DNA of 64,000 nt from Tolypeutes matacus (Eukaryota; Chordata; Mammalia; Cingulata; Chlamyphoridae). Below are positions 1 through 11,869 of this stretch, piece after piece. Position numbers and translations under genes: made by a program. The stretch spans positions 954,179 to 1,018,178 of the forward strand of contig JAKSZT010038683.1 in NCBI GenBank assembly GCA_026826555.1, written 5' to 3'. The stretch's first letter is position 1. Every line of letters starts with the position of its first letter. The notes beneath the pieces are model-generated. The model had not been told where the DNA came from. It saw only the letters and a list, made by a program, of their open reading frames with translations, and ran no database searches.

Positions 1-180
1 GTTATTGCTGGAAAGTCATTACTTACTTTGTCCATTTTATCCCCTGACTTTTTATAGTCACATCTTATTATCATCTGTCTTTTAATACTTCAAGTTTCTC
101 TTCCATGTAGTCTTCATTTCTACACTCTTCTCCAGGCCTCTCACCCTTGTCTTTTCCTTTCAGGCTGTAACTCATTATTT
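1..180 (-). mobile_element. L1 fragment, inter-ORF region and ORF2 start, antisense
   Basis: Read on the minus strand this is the spacer between L1 ORF1 and ORF2 running into the first ORF2 codons. The same block is seen in sense at 38335-38560, and an equivalent antisense block lies at 33725-33830. It meets a sense-oriented L1 5'UTR near position 180, an order that a single L1 insertion would not give. Confidence 0.7.
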
Positions 181-1606
181 AATAAAGAATGATCCAAGAC
201 GCATCAGAGTAGCTCAGCCAGGTTGTAGGTAGCAAAATAGAGGAGAAGGCATAGAAGTCGACAGAGTGCTCCTTTCAAGAACTGCAGGCCAGGATACTGC
301 TGCATACATCATTTAAAAGGGCATGGGGATGAAGAGACAGGGAGGAGAAAGGAAAAACTGTGAGTTTATGATCCAGTATGTAGGAATGCCACCCACCTCC
401 TCTTCTAAGTTGAACAGCCTCTGTAAAACCTATGGTTGGATGATCAGTGGAGAGGGGAAAAGACAGATTCGGCCCTGGAAAGTGAGATGGTGTGGCTGAG
501 TACTGTGTGATTTTTCTTCAGTGAATGTAACCACCATAACTCAAATCACTGTTTCAGAAGAGCTAGTTCATGGATACTGAAGGCTTCATTTCTGTAGGAG
601 AGTTTGCTTAGGAGTACTATCTGATGACTAGGGAGTAAAGTGTAGGTAGCCAAGCTTTCCTCTTTTGTTTCTATCCCAGCCTCAATATATCTGGTCTATT
701 CCATATTAGTGGCTCACTGTCCTTGTTTTGATAACTTAAACAAAGCAAGAAAAGTTTTAGAAAAAAGAGAATCAAAAATCAAAGAAAAGCTGTGAAAGAA
801 AACTACTAGACAAGAGAAGAAAATTGATCTGCAGAGGATAATCACCAACATTATCAGATCCTAGATATCAACAAAAGATAATAAACTATTTTAAGAAGCG
901 GGAACATCTGTCCCAACCAAAGCAACAAACTAAGAATTCAGGGAAGACACAGGATTTAAGGTAACTAAGCAATGATGTTAACAGAAACCTCCTAAATTAA
1001 TTTAATGTGATGAAGGAAAATGTGACTAAAGAGATAAAAGATATTAAGATGACACTGTCTGAACATAAAGAACAATTTCAAAGCTTGCAAAAAAAGTAAA
1101 AGTTATGGGAATGAAAGACACAATGGATGAGATTAAATATACATTAGAGGTATATAACAGGAGATTTGAAGTGGCAGAAGTGGCAGAAGAAATAAATGAA
1201 ATTGAGGATAGAATATTTGAACTTGTCAATAAAGGAGAATAGACATTAAGAAGAATGAAAAAGATTGAACAGGATCTTAACAAATTGAATGACAATTTGA
1301 AATGCACAAATATGTTATTATAGGTGTCCCAGAAGAATAAGAGAATAGAGAAGGGGTAGAAGGAATATTTGAGGAATTTACTGATTGAAAATTTTCCAAT
1401 CCTTATGAAAGACATGAATATTCAAGAAGGACAAACTAGCCAAGAGAATGAATTCAAATAGACCTATTAAAAGACACATCCTATTGAGAATGCCAGAAAC
1501 CAAATATATAGAGTGTATACCGAGAGCAGCAAGAAAAAACAATGCATTGTTTCCAAGGAAGCTTCTATAATGGTAAGTGTTGCTCTCACCAGAAACCATG
1601 GAGGCA
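181..1606 (+). mobile_element. L1 5'UTR and ORF1 N-terminal part (decayed), sense
   Basis: From about 1020 the frame shows L1 ORF1 traits: the lysine/glutamate-rich coiled-coil (KEIKDIKMTLSEHKEQFQ), then the region before the RNA-binding domain, all broken by stops. 181-1000 matches the position of a 5'UTR. ORF1 stops at 1606 because a processed gene copy was inserted there; the rest of ORF1 resumes at 4731. Confidence 0.7.
1591..1606. repeat. Target-site duplication, 5' copy (PTP4A1 retrocopy)
   Basis: The 16-base sequence agaaaccatggaggca recurs exactly at 4731-4746. It is L1 ORF1 sequence, continued by L1 on the outside of each copy, so it marks both ends of the inserted retrocopy. The right arm keeps the equivalent of this copy at 36923-36938. 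Confidence 0.9.
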
Positions 1607-4600
1607 GGTGACACATTCTCCTCATGCATGGTAAAACCTGCTGTTATGACCATTGCTGCATCTGACCTGCAGCTGTTGCCACTGCCTGTTTGCCACTCCC
1701 TTGGGACAAGCTGTATGATTAGGTAACATTCTTCAATGAGTAAACCTATTCCTTAGCTGTGTGGTGCTCTTGGTAACAAATTTTTGGAGTTTCTAAAGGG
1801 AATTGGAGATTACAGCCAGGCATACATTTTCCTTATATCTAGACAAATGAACTGTAGAAACTCATTACAACTCCACCAGGGAACGCCCATAAGAGTTATC
1901 ATAGACACAGTTGTGTTGAATTGAAATCTGAGAGTATTTTGCAAGAATTCTGACCTGGATAGGGTAAATGGCAGTGCAATTCTTTATATTGCCTCAGTAT
2001 TACTGGATTGAAGAATCACTCTTTCTTGTTAGAAGGCTTATTTCATTCCCCATTACTTCCAAATTCATATGCAAAATACTGAGAATTTCAAGTGGAGTAT
2101 ATCGAAGTAGACTTCAGTTTCTTTACATAATTTCCAAATTCAATTTTTAAAAAATTCTTTCAGAGCCCTATTGAGTATTTTTTAAATTAAAATGACTCAA
2201 ATGAACTGCTCACTACTGTGGAAGTCACATACAGGAACATGAGATTTCTTAACACATACAATCAACCAAAGCAAACTTAAGCAAATTTGTAGAGGAACTT
2301 AAGAAGTATGGAGTTACCACAATAGTAAGAGTATATGAAGCAACTTTGGACACAGCTCTTGTGAAGAAAGAGGGCATCCATGTTTGATTGGCCTTTTGGT
2401 GATTGTTGATGGTTAGTTAAGTCGTGTAAAAATTATGTTTCCTAAAGGCTGTGATTGCTGCATTGTTGTTCATTGTGTTGCAGGTTTTGGGAGAGCTCCA
2501 GTGCTTGTTGCATTAGCATTGACTGAAGGTGGAATAAAATATGGAGATGAAGTACTGTTCATAAGACAAAAGTGACATGGAGCTTTTAACTGCAAGCAAC
2601 TTCTGTATTTGAAGAATAACATCTTATATGCAGTTGTACTATAAAGATTCCAATGGTCACAGAAACAACTCTTGCATTCAATAAAATTGAGGTGTCTAAT
2701 GCTATTGTTTTTTTGTTTGTTTGTTTGTTTGTTTGTTTTAAACAAATCTATTTTATTGGTACATATTAACAAAGCATACAATTCATTCAATGTGTACAAT
2801 AATAGTATTTGGTATAATCTCATAGTTGTGCATTCATCGTTTCAATCATTATTAGAGCATTTTCATTATTCCAACAATAATAGTAAACAAAAAATGACAA
2901 ACAATAAACAAGAAAATTCCTCACCTCTCCATCTCTCTGTTTCCACTTCTTTTATATATATATATATTTTTAAGAGGTGTTTAGATTACCGAAAATACTA
3001 CACAGAACCCCCTGGGATTCCCATGTTGCCCACCCCCCATACCTCCCGCCACGTCCCACACAAACATCTCTCACAAGTGTGGCCCACCACCCTCAATGGA
3101 CTTACACATCCTGGGGCCTTGCCACCAACCCTAGACCACAGTTCACATCGTAGACCACACTCTCTCCCACACAGTTTTGAGTGGTGTGTGCTGATTTAAA
3201 ATGGCCTACATCCATTGCCACAACAGTACTCAGGACAACCTCCAAATCCCAAAGAAGCCCCTGTATTTCCACTACTTGTCCCCTCCCTGCCCCAAAAGTG
3301 TCAAGTTGCCACTGGCTCCACCTCATTGTTATAATTTCTTCCATTGCTAGAATCACCATATGTGTACAACAGAATACCATCAAGTCCACTCTAGCCCATA
3401 GTTTTCCCCCCAATCCTGAGGGGACTGGGATGGTGATGTCCACTCCACCTCCAAGTGAGAGAGGGCTTATATCCCATGGATATGGTGTTTTTGAAGTGAA
3501 ATTTGAGAGAGTACTTAATTTGTCAAACATACCAGCCAGCATGATGGGGACTAAGTTTAATTAAGCTTCCTTAGGATTATTGAGAAATAGTTTTACTATG
3601 CTACAAATTTGACAGTATTGCAACCTCTATGGTTTATAATCAGCCTACTTGGATTCTTGCTGCTCAGAATTTAATCTGGGCTTATCATTTGTTACAATAA
3701 ACCTTTCCTGAAATCATACAGTATTACAATCTAAGCCTTCTTTAAATATATTCCCATGCCAGGGTCTTATCAAAATATAAGAAATTTTGAGAGATTAGTT
3801 GCCAAAATACCCAGCACAATACTTCTATATTTTTAGTATCATAAAAAACATAATATCTCAGAAACTATAGACACTCTAGAGCTTATGTGGTTTTCTCCTT
3901 CAGTCATTTCAAACATTGAAAGTAGGGCTATATGGTTATTTGCCTGTGCACTTTATGTTTACATCTCCCACATTCATGTCAGTATACATCAGGCTTGTGC
4001 AATCACTGAATTATTTGGGAATTTTTACTATCTTTCAGTGATTATTTTATGTCTATTTATAAATCTCATTTTGTGACTTTAGAGAAAACCTTCCATTTTG
4101 AATATTAGCATTGTACAGAAGCACACATGACTTTAATGGTTCCAGACAAAAAAAAAGTGTTAGTTATTTTAATATTTTCAATTTGGGGTGCAACTTGTCA
4201 GGGGAGGGGCTAACAAATGAATGGAAACATGGTATTTCATATTTTTGTAAAATGTTTTCATCTTGTGCAGAACATGAAGACTATGCTCTTTAATTTAGTA
4301 AATATTTTTAAAAGGTAGAGATATTTGATATGGCAGCTACAATAATTCTTAATCATAAAAATTATGAAATTTTTATAATCTTTTCCTTATCTATTGGAAT
4401 TTGTTTACCAGCTATTACTTTTGCTTGAAGTGTGGCTTTTTCCTTCTTTTCCCAAACTCTTGCAAAAAAACAGGTAGGTTGCTGTCAATGAATTGAGTGA
4501 ACATATATTTTAAATATCTTTTGATCTGTGTACCTTAATATTGGATACTTAATAATTTTTCTTTTTTAATAGATAAAATGGTGATGTTTATTAATGTTAG

Positions 4601-4730
4601 TTCAATCATATATTTATACTCTCTGTGAATGTGTGGGACAAATAATTTGCCAGTGTTCACCAGATGTAAAAACCTAGTGCAAGGAATAACACATCTAAAT
4701 AAATAATTTAATGCATTTATAATAAAAAGA
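1607..4730 (+). pseudogene. PTP4A1: Processed pseudogene of PTP4A1 (PRL-1 tyrosine phosphatase), left copy
   Basis: PTP4A1 is a small prenylated dual-specificity phosphatase; this copy is dead. In 2193-2690, across several frames, recognisable pieces are: [18 protein letters not shown] (the P-loop, with HCVAG.GR preserved), FIRQK, KQLLYL, and a KDSNGH-like tail. That tail fits PTP4A1 better than PTP4A2. The coding part is intron-free and has stops and indels; about 24 bases before the catalytic loop (near 2395) are missing compared with the right-arm copy. Sequence before 2193 is presumed 5'UTR, and that after 2690 is presumed 3'UTR up to an AATAAA at about 4721. Lack of introns, the end signal and the 16-bp target duplication show L1-mediated retroposition into L1 ORF1. 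The 3'UTR is split by an insertion at 2708-3484. Confidence 0.88.
2708..3484 (-). mobile_element. L1 3'-UTR-type repeat inserted in the PTP4A1 3'UTR
   Basis: The plus strand starts with a T run and a (TTTG)n stretch, meaning a poly-A-tailed element on the minus strand. The body matches the recurrent repeat also at 31829-32853 and 21800-23490. It is absent from the right arm, where the PTP4A1 sequence runs straight through, so it inserted after the inverted duplication (or was precisely lost, which is unlikely). The minus strand stays open for 146 codons at 3102-3542, in the same frame as other copies. Confidence 0.8.
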
Positions 4731-4930
4731 AGAAACCATGGAGGCAAGAAGGCAGTGGTATGATATATTTAAGGTAATGAAAGAGAAAAACTGTCAGCCA
4801 AGAATTCTTTATCTGGCCAAACTATCCTTCAGAAATGAAGGCCAGCTTAAAGTATGCACAGAGAAACAAAACCTAAGAGTGTTTGTTAACAAGAAAATGG
4901 ATCTAAATATGATATAAATATACACAACTG
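4731..4930 (+). mobile_element. L1 ORF1 C-terminal remainder, sense
   Basis: Starts with the second copy of the target-site duplication and continues ORF1 exactly where it broke off at 1606. The encoded run matches the ORF1 C-terminus seen elsewhere (MEARRQWYDI... then LAFKNEG-like residues). Confidence 0.85.
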
Positions 4931-5330
4931 TCATTAGTAACAGTATAATTAAATTTCCTTTAAAATGTACCTTTTTGTTGTTTAACTAAAAATAATCATG
5001 ACTTAATTTAGTTTGTTTTTTCAACTGTGCTTCTTTACTATATGTATATGTTTCCTTTCAATAATCACCCTCTTTATATTTTAAGCACTTTAGGAATGCT
5101 TCAATTATTTCTTCATGGGCCATCCTTCTGCAGCCTCTATCCTCCTGTTCCCATCCAGACTGCCTTATGGCTCAGATGCAGAACTTTCCTTCTGAGATGT
5201 CCCTTCATTTTCACCTCTTCTTTTTCCCATATTCAATCCCATTTTGTCTATATTCCATGGCCTCCTCTTTCTTAGCTTACTCCTTCATTTTACCGGAGCA
5301 TATACTTTATTAAGTTCACAAACAAGGTAC
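4931..5330. other. Unassigned AT-rich sequence
   Basis: No gene, repeat boundary or structured element that I can recognise. A short pyrimidine-rich patch lies at 5110-5275. Confidence 0.4.
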
Positions 5331-6400
5331 TTTGAGGAAAAATTATGAGGTTTTGTATGTCTGAAAAGAAATTTGTTTTCATCAACTTCCAGGTGATGGA
5401 AGTTTAGTTAAGTATATGTATGCTTTTATGTTGAAACTCATTTTCCAAAATTATTATGAAGGCTTTGCTTCATTGTCTTATATCTTTCAGAATGACTGTT
5501 GAGAACTTTAATATTATTTCAGTTCTAAATATGTTGTACATAAACTATCCCTTGCTGGAAGTTTTTAAGCTCTTCATTTACACTTGTTGTGTTTAAAATT
5601 TCTGATGACAAGTTGTGATAAGAATTCTTTCATTAGTTGTGCTAAGCATGTGATCGAACTTCAATCTTGGAATTTTAGTCTTTTCATTCCAGAATATTTT
5701 CTTGAACTTTTTCTTTAGTATTTCTCTCCATCCCTTTTTTTGGTTCTTTCTTTCTTTCTTCATTTCCCATTGTTTGGAACTTGGCTTTCCTGAACTGAAA
5801 TTTTAATTTATTACCCCCTCTAAAATTTTCCCCATCTTGATATTTATGTTAAATTTTATGATTTCCATTAACATATTGTAAATATTAGAGGCTTTTTTAT
5901 TTCACTAATCTCCTTTTATAACATACCGTGCTAGTTTTATATCTCTTCTTAAGTTCTTATCTCTCAGAATAGATTAATTACATTTCTTTTTTAAAAGTAT
6001 CATTTTCTTCCTTGCATTCTATCTCCTCCCTTTGGTTCTGTGAATTTGTTTTGGATTTTGCCTTTACTTTAGAAAATTTCCTCAAAATCTGGTGATTCCT
6101 GATTTCTATGAACTGGAGGGACTGAGGTCCTGAGCAACTCTTATAAGTAGTAGGCATCTCAGAACTATAATTTAACAGGTTCATTCATTTGAGGATCCTA
6201 ATTATCAATTTCCTTGGGTATTTCCTTTGGGGTGGTTTATTTCCTGAGAATGAAAACATTCTTGGTGTTGGGAGGATAAGTTTGGCTGCCAGGACTGTAG
6301 ACCAAAGTGGGAGAATAAGTCTGAGGAGGGAGGTCTCACAATTTAGTTTGACTTCCAGTTATACTCTGATCAAGGTTGCCTTTAGTTCCCTTAAGTTTGA
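5330..6400 (-). mobile_element. Probable ancient HAL1/L1M ORF1-type remnant, antisense
   Basis: The minus strand has A-rich, lysine/glutamate-rich coding character (around 6000: EEIECKEENDTFKKEM) typical of L1 ORF1 coiled coils. The stretch at 5330-5430 recalls the ORF1 3' region of HAL1-like half-L1 elements. Strongly decayed; boundaries are guesses. Confidence 0.4.
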
Positions 6401-6549
6401 TTAAACTTTAGACAATCCTCTTCCTGACTTGAGGTCCTTGATCTATATCTTATCAAAGCCCTTACACTATCTAGGTGCCTAGATGCTTCTAACTAGGCAT
6501 TTTTAAGTCAGCAGTTGTATTTTATTTTCAGAATAAAAAATTTAAAATT

Positions 6550-6760
6550 TACAAAACTCTGCAACAGAGTGAACCCTAATGTGTACTATGGGCTTTAGTT
6601 GATAATATTAGTTTATTAAATGGGAGAATTGTACCACTCTAATGCAAAATGCTAAAAGAGAAAACAATTTGTGTATGTGTGTGGGTGGTGTATACGGGAA
6701 CTTTAAAAGGGTAGGATTTCTTCTTTTTGCATTAACCTCCAATATGTCCTTTATTTTTGG
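6550..6760 (+). mobile_element. L1 3'-end fragment (old), sense
   Basis: Contains the usual order of mammalian L1M 3'UTRs: a 'gtgaaccctaatgt' block, 'ctttagtt', 'gtaccactctaatgca', then a GT-rich stretch and 'gtatacgggaact'. No clear poly-A tail remains. Confidence 0.55.
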
Positions 6761-7984
6761 TGAGGTATTGAGTGTGGATACTGGAAAGAATGTTGAGAAA
6801 ATTAAAGGTATTCTGAAAACCAGGGCAGTGTTGTCACAAAGTGAAGCAAGCTAAGGAAAATAAGGAAGAAGTCTAAACTTCCTCATATGTACAAGCGTCT
6901 TCCAAGATCATGCTATAGACTAGTCAATGTGTCTTGTGCCTTATATTTTTGTAAAGTCTGCACAAGAAAGACAATTTGGCCATGAACTCACTCTATATTA
7001 GATTTACTTAAATGAAACTCTAATATTTAATTTATAAGGCAAAAGAATTGTCATTATTATACTTAAATTTTGCATGTCTTGTAATTAGAATAATTATACA
7101 CAGCCATACCTCTGTCTCTTATGTTTCTATCTTTTATCTCCATGTACCTTATTGTTCATATTCACATAATGAAAGTACTTCTGGACACACTTCTATAGAA
7201 CACAAAGGCAGTAAGTGGCCAATGTAAGCAGGAGCATACCAGAAGCACTTTCTAAAATAGCATGGCTAAAATAATTTAAATAGCCATTGAAGTGACAGAA
7301 AACACAGACATATATTCAAGTGAGCCTCTATTAAATATATCCCAAACAATATTGTTATAAAGTTCATGCCAAAAATGCCCAAGGCACTCAGTAATACCTC
7401 ATAAGAGCAGAAGGGTGCTATTAAACAAAATTTGCAGACAATTCTTTGACAGTCTTGATATTTGGAAAAGGTCATCAGCATTTTTCAGAAATATTAACAA
7501 TTACATAAAATATATGCCTTGAAGAGCTCTGTGCCATAATCAGAGAAAAAGCTACCTCCCCAGAATTGGAAGTTACTGTCTTCTTTGGTATTCTGCCTTA
7601 TTTTATCTTCATTTTTAGCATCTTTTCAGTGGATGGAGTACTATGAATCCACATGGCAATTTGAATATTTTTCTAAAGATGCTAAAAGAATGAGCATTCC
7701 ATTATAAACTTGAAGCCTTGCAACATGGATAGGGCATGATATTAAGCACTCTAAAATACTCTTTGGCCAACTCAATATATAACTTACTGAAAACATGATA
7801 AAGCCATCTAATTGAAATTTGAAAAGGTGTTCTGGAATTTTTCAATAAATACATAAATAGAGAATATTGATTTGGGATTATAATAATGGTAATTATTTTG
7901 CCTTTTTTTGCTGTCAACTATTTTTGTTTTATATTTTCTTGGTTTTTAAAGATGCTTTAGATTACAAAAATGAAATCTAAGTGC
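6761..7984. other. Unassigned AT-rich sequence
   Basis: No recognisable gene or repeat. Two short open stretches on the minus strand (7266-7481, 7702-7917) show no family I know and are about the length chance allows. Confidence 0.4.
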
Positions 7985-8190
7985 TTGAGCAAGTACTTAT
8001 ATTGCAAATGTTAAATGAGAGTAATAACAGTGGGCATTCTTGCCTTGTTCCAGATCTTAGAAGGAAATAGTTTAGCATTTCACCATTGACTTTGATGTTA
8101 GTGGTGGGTATTTCATAGATAGCATTTATCATCTTGTGAAAGTTTTCTTCTATCCCTATATTTTGAAGGGTTTTTTTAAAAAAAACAAGA
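7985..8190 (-). mobile_element. L1 ORF2 reverse-transcriptase fragment, antisense
   Basis: Minus-strand translation gives GIEENFHKMINAIYEIPT and then FLLRSGTRQECPL, the conserved L1 RT block that lies just before the FADD active site. Only about 200 bp survive. Confidence 0.75.
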
Positions 8191-10020
8191 AAGGATGTTT
8201 TTATGCCTCTAAAACATATGAATATGTTCAAGTGTTCATGAGACATTGTACTGGGGAGTGGAGATCCACACAATAACTGAAATAATATTGGATTCCCATT
8301 CTGGGGAGTTCTGCTACATTCTCTAATAAGAAAGCAAGAACCCCCTGAGTACAAGGGCAATGTCTAGTGAAGGAAGACAGAGCATTATACCAGGTCCTTG
8401 ACATTGATGATTGTACTTATGAACCTTTACTTGTGAAATTGAAACTTTAGCTCAGTATTCTATACTGCCTAATAATTATTTCCTGAAAGCCACCTTGTTG
8501 CTCAAAGAAACCTCTCTCTAAACCAAAACCAGCATATTGAACACATAAACTTTCCCACAGTGTGAGACAAAACTCCTTGGGATTAGTCACCTTGGCATCT
8601 AGTAGTTATTACCAAGCACCAACTAGCAATGCATTGGAAAAAGAATTTGACCAAAGGGGAAAATAGTAAATAAAATGAGTTTTTATGGTTAAGCGATTTC
8701 AAAGTGAGTTGAGAAGCCATTCCAGAGGTTAAGCTTATGCAAGTCTCAGCAAATTCTCATTGTCTACCTATCTTTCAGACAGTGGTTCTCACAAACTGCT
8801 CACTTTCCTCAATTCAAATCGGTGAGGTCATGTACTGTTCATCCTTCAATGCCTGGCTTGCCTCACTCAACATAAGGTCTTCAAGATTCATCTACATTAT
8901 TCCGTGTGTTAGCACATTATTCCTTCTTACAGCTGAGTAATATTTCATTGTATGTATGTACCACATTTTGTTTATCCATTCATCTGTTGATGGGCACCGG
9001 GGTTGATTCCAACTTTTTGCATTTGTGAACAATGCCGCTATGAACATTTGTGTGCTTATATCTGTTTGTATCTTTGCTTTCAGTTCTTCTGGGTATATAC
9101 CCAGCAGTGGAATCGCTGGATCATATGGAAGATCTATTGTTAGTTTTCTGAGGAACCACCAAACTGTCCTCCACAGTGGCTGGACCATTCCACAATCCCA
9201 CCAGCAGTGGATGAGTTTTCCTATTCCTCCACATCCTCTCCAACACTTATATTCTGCAGTTTTTTTAATAGCTGCCATTCTGATCGGTGTAAGAGGGTAT
9301 CTCATTGTGGTTTTGATGTGTGATCTACAATGTGAACTGTGGTCTATGCTTAGTGGCAAAGCCCCAGGATGTGTATATCCGTTGCAGGTGATGTGCCACA
9401 CTAATGGGCTCACCCAGGACGATTAACATGGAGATGATGGACAACGCCCATCCCAAGGAACAGTGAGTGTCTGCAACTGCAAGTAAGATATTTTTATCTA
9501 TCTGCCTCATGGAAACTAAGCCCCTTCTCAATTTGAAGCAGAGTGGACATCCCCATTCCCCAATCTTGAAGATTGGAGAATGAAAAATGAACTAAAGTAG
9601 ACTAATTATTATTCTACTATTGACTTATTATTTTAGTAATGGAATAACTCTTATCATTGATGTAAAGGCAGTGTACACCAAAGATTCTGAGGGATGGGGA
9701 AGGGGAAAATAGTTGTAATATGGAGGCATTTTCAGGACATTGGATTTGTCCTGCATGACATTGCAGTGATGGATACAGGCCATTGTATATTGTGTCATAA
9801 CTTACAAAATTGTGCAGGACAGAGTGTAAAGTATAATGTAAACTGCAGTCCATGGTTAGTAGTAATGCTTCAATATGTGTTCATCAATGTAACAAATGTA
9901 ACACACTAAAGAAGGATGTTGTTAATGTGGCAAAGTATGGGAGGGGCAAGGAGTGGGGCATATGGGAATACCTTATATTTTTTATGTAAAATTTATGTAA
10001 TCTAAATCTTCTTTAAAAAG
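8190..10020 (+). mobile_element. Composite: 1.5-kb L1 3'-UTR-type repeat (sense) split by an antisense ORF2 block
   Basis: 8190-8760 and 9406-10020 are the 5' and 3' parts of the recurrent repeat, sense, ending in an A-rich tail at about 10010-10045. Between them, 8770-9310 is the C-terminal L1 ORF2 region in antisense (minus strand: [40 protein letters not shown]). It is followed by about 90 bases of L1 3' sequence in sense (9316-9405). The inner piece therefore has an inverted 5' segment, although no poly-A marks its end. About 350 bases of the host repeat seem to be missing at the interruption. Confidence 0.65.
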
Positions 10021-10029
10021 AAAAAAAAT

Positions 10030-11820
10030 AATTAAAAAGAAAGCATGTTTTTTTCTTGTCAAATGCTTTTTCTACAATAAAGATGATTTTTCTGCATCAA
10101 CAGAGATGACCATCTGATTTTATTTTTTTTTTATCTGTTATTCTTTGCATAAAACCCACTTGATGATGGTGAATAATTCATTTCATGTTTTGTTGAAAAT
10201 GATTAGAATATTTTGTTGAGTATTTTGGCATCTAGATTCATTAAGGAGATTGGTCTGCTGTTTTATTTTATTGTGGCATCTATATGTGGATTTGGTATTA
10301 AGCTGATTTTGGCATCATAGAATGAGTTGCTTTATGTTCCCTCCACTTCTCTTTCTTGGAGGAATTTAAGCAGGATTAGTATTATTTCTTTCTAGGATGA
10401 TTGGTGGAATTCACCCTTGAAATCATCTGTACCTGGGCTTTCCTTGGTTGGTAGGTTTTTGATGATTAAGTCAGTCTTGTTATTGGTGTTGTTCTGTTGA
10501 GTTCTTCTGTTTCTCCCTTTGGAAATGTAGGTTGCTTGTGTGTTTCTAGAAAATTTTCCATTTCATCTAAGTTATCCATTTTGTTGGTATACAACTTTTC
10601 AAAGTATCCATATATGATACAATTTATTTCTGTGGGATCAGTGGTGATATTCCCTCCCTAATTTTTAAATATTTCTATTCTGATTCTTCTCTCTTTTTCC
10701 TTTGTTAGTCTAGCTAAGGTTTTGTCAATTTTATTAATCTTCTCAAATACTAGGCTTTCATTTTGTTAATTGTTTCTAGTGCATTATTTTTGTTCTCAAT
10801 TACATTTAGTTCTACTCCAATCTTTGTTATTTCTTTCCTGCTGCTTGCTGTAGGAATAATTTGTTTTTCTTTTTCTAGTTCCTCCAGGTATACAGTTGGG
10901 TCTTTGATTTTAGCTCTTTATACTTTTTAAATATAAATGTTTATGTCTACAATTTTCCCCCTGAGTATTGCTTTAGCTGCTTCCCATATAATTTGATATG
11001 TTGTGTTCTCATTTTCATTTGTTTTGAGGTAATTGTTTTCTTTTGCAATTTCCTCTTTGACCCAATGATTGTTTAACAGTGTTTTGTTTGACTTCCTATC
11101 TTTGTGCCTAATATGGTTTTCTGCCCCTTATTCTAGCTTCATTCCATTTTGGTCAGAGAAATTACTTTATGTATTTTCAATCTTTCTAAATTCTTTGAGA
11201 ATTGTTCTGTTACTGAGCACTTGGTCTACCCTGGAGAATGATCCAGGTATGCTCAAAAAGAATGTATATCCTGCTGTATTTGAGTATAATGTTCTGTATT
11301 TATCTATTAGGTCTAGTTTCTCTAACATTCCCTAGAATCCAGGTCTCTATTTCTTTATCAAAACATCTGTTGAGATGTTTTGTCTAATGTTGTTAATTGT
11401 GTGTTAAAGACACCTACTATGATTTTAGAGGCATCTATTTCTCCCATTAGTTTTTCTATTGTTTGCCTTATATATTTTGGGGCACCCTGGTTAGGTGCAT
11501 AAATATTATAAATTTTTCTTTATTCTTGAGAGATTACTACTTTTATTTATATAGTGTTCTTCTTTTTCTCATATAATAATGTTGCATTTAAAGTCTATTT
11601 TCCCTGATATTATAGGTACTCCTGCCCTTTTTAGGTTTGCACATAAAACCATTTTCCAACCTTTCACATGCAATGTACTTGCATCATTAGGTCTATGGTG
11701 AGTTTCTTGTAGACAACATATAGAGGAGTCATGTTTCCTTATTCATTCTGCCAATCTGTGTCTTTTGATTGGAGAGTTTAATCTATTTATATTCAATGCT
11801 ATTACTGTCAAGACAGTACC
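10030..11820 (-). mobile_element. L1 ORF2 (RT to endonuclease), antisense, decayed
   Basis: Collinear with the better-preserved minus-strand ORF2 between about 26.4 and 28.2 kb: RT at the left, then the linker, then the endonuclease end near 11800. Many stops and indels; no long reading frame. The 3' end of this L1 is not attached here. Confidence 0.8.
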
Positions 11821-11869
11821 TACATTAGCCACTTTTTCCTTAGGTTTATAAACATCATATTTAACATAT

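Larger units (their letters stand above)
1..4340 (+). repeat. Left arm of a large inverted duplication
   Basis: The reverse complement of this stretch recurs at 34905-38528. Position 1 pairs with about 38528, and the inner end (about 4335) pairs with about 34905. Shared content in order: antisense L1 ORF2 start, L1 5'UTR, ORF1, the ORF1/PTP4A1 junction, and the PTP4A1 retrocopy including most of its 3'UTR. Over roughly 200 bp compared by eye (3564-3760 against 35470-35700) I count about 18 differences, so near 90% identity. The arm is cut by the window start and may extend further left. It carries an extra insertion of about 780 bp (2708-3484) absent from the other arm. Confidence 0.9.

Noticed and set aside
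205..230. GTAGCTCAGCCAGG resembling a tRNA A box
   Set aside because: No B box or tRNA fold follows; isolated match, not counted with the tRNA-Ala-like modules.
2200..2700. Possible functional PTP4A1-like gene
   Set aside because: Stops, frameshifts and a small deletion interrupt the frame, there are no introns, and it has target-site duplications.
2672..3199. 175-codon plus-strand frame
   Set aside because: It runs through a (TTTG)n repeat into the antisense face of an inserted repeat; no conserved frame in other copies on this strand.
7266..7481. Hydrophobic 71-codon frame with several Cys
   Set aside because: No family recognised, no supporting context, length within chance expectation for AT-rich DNA.
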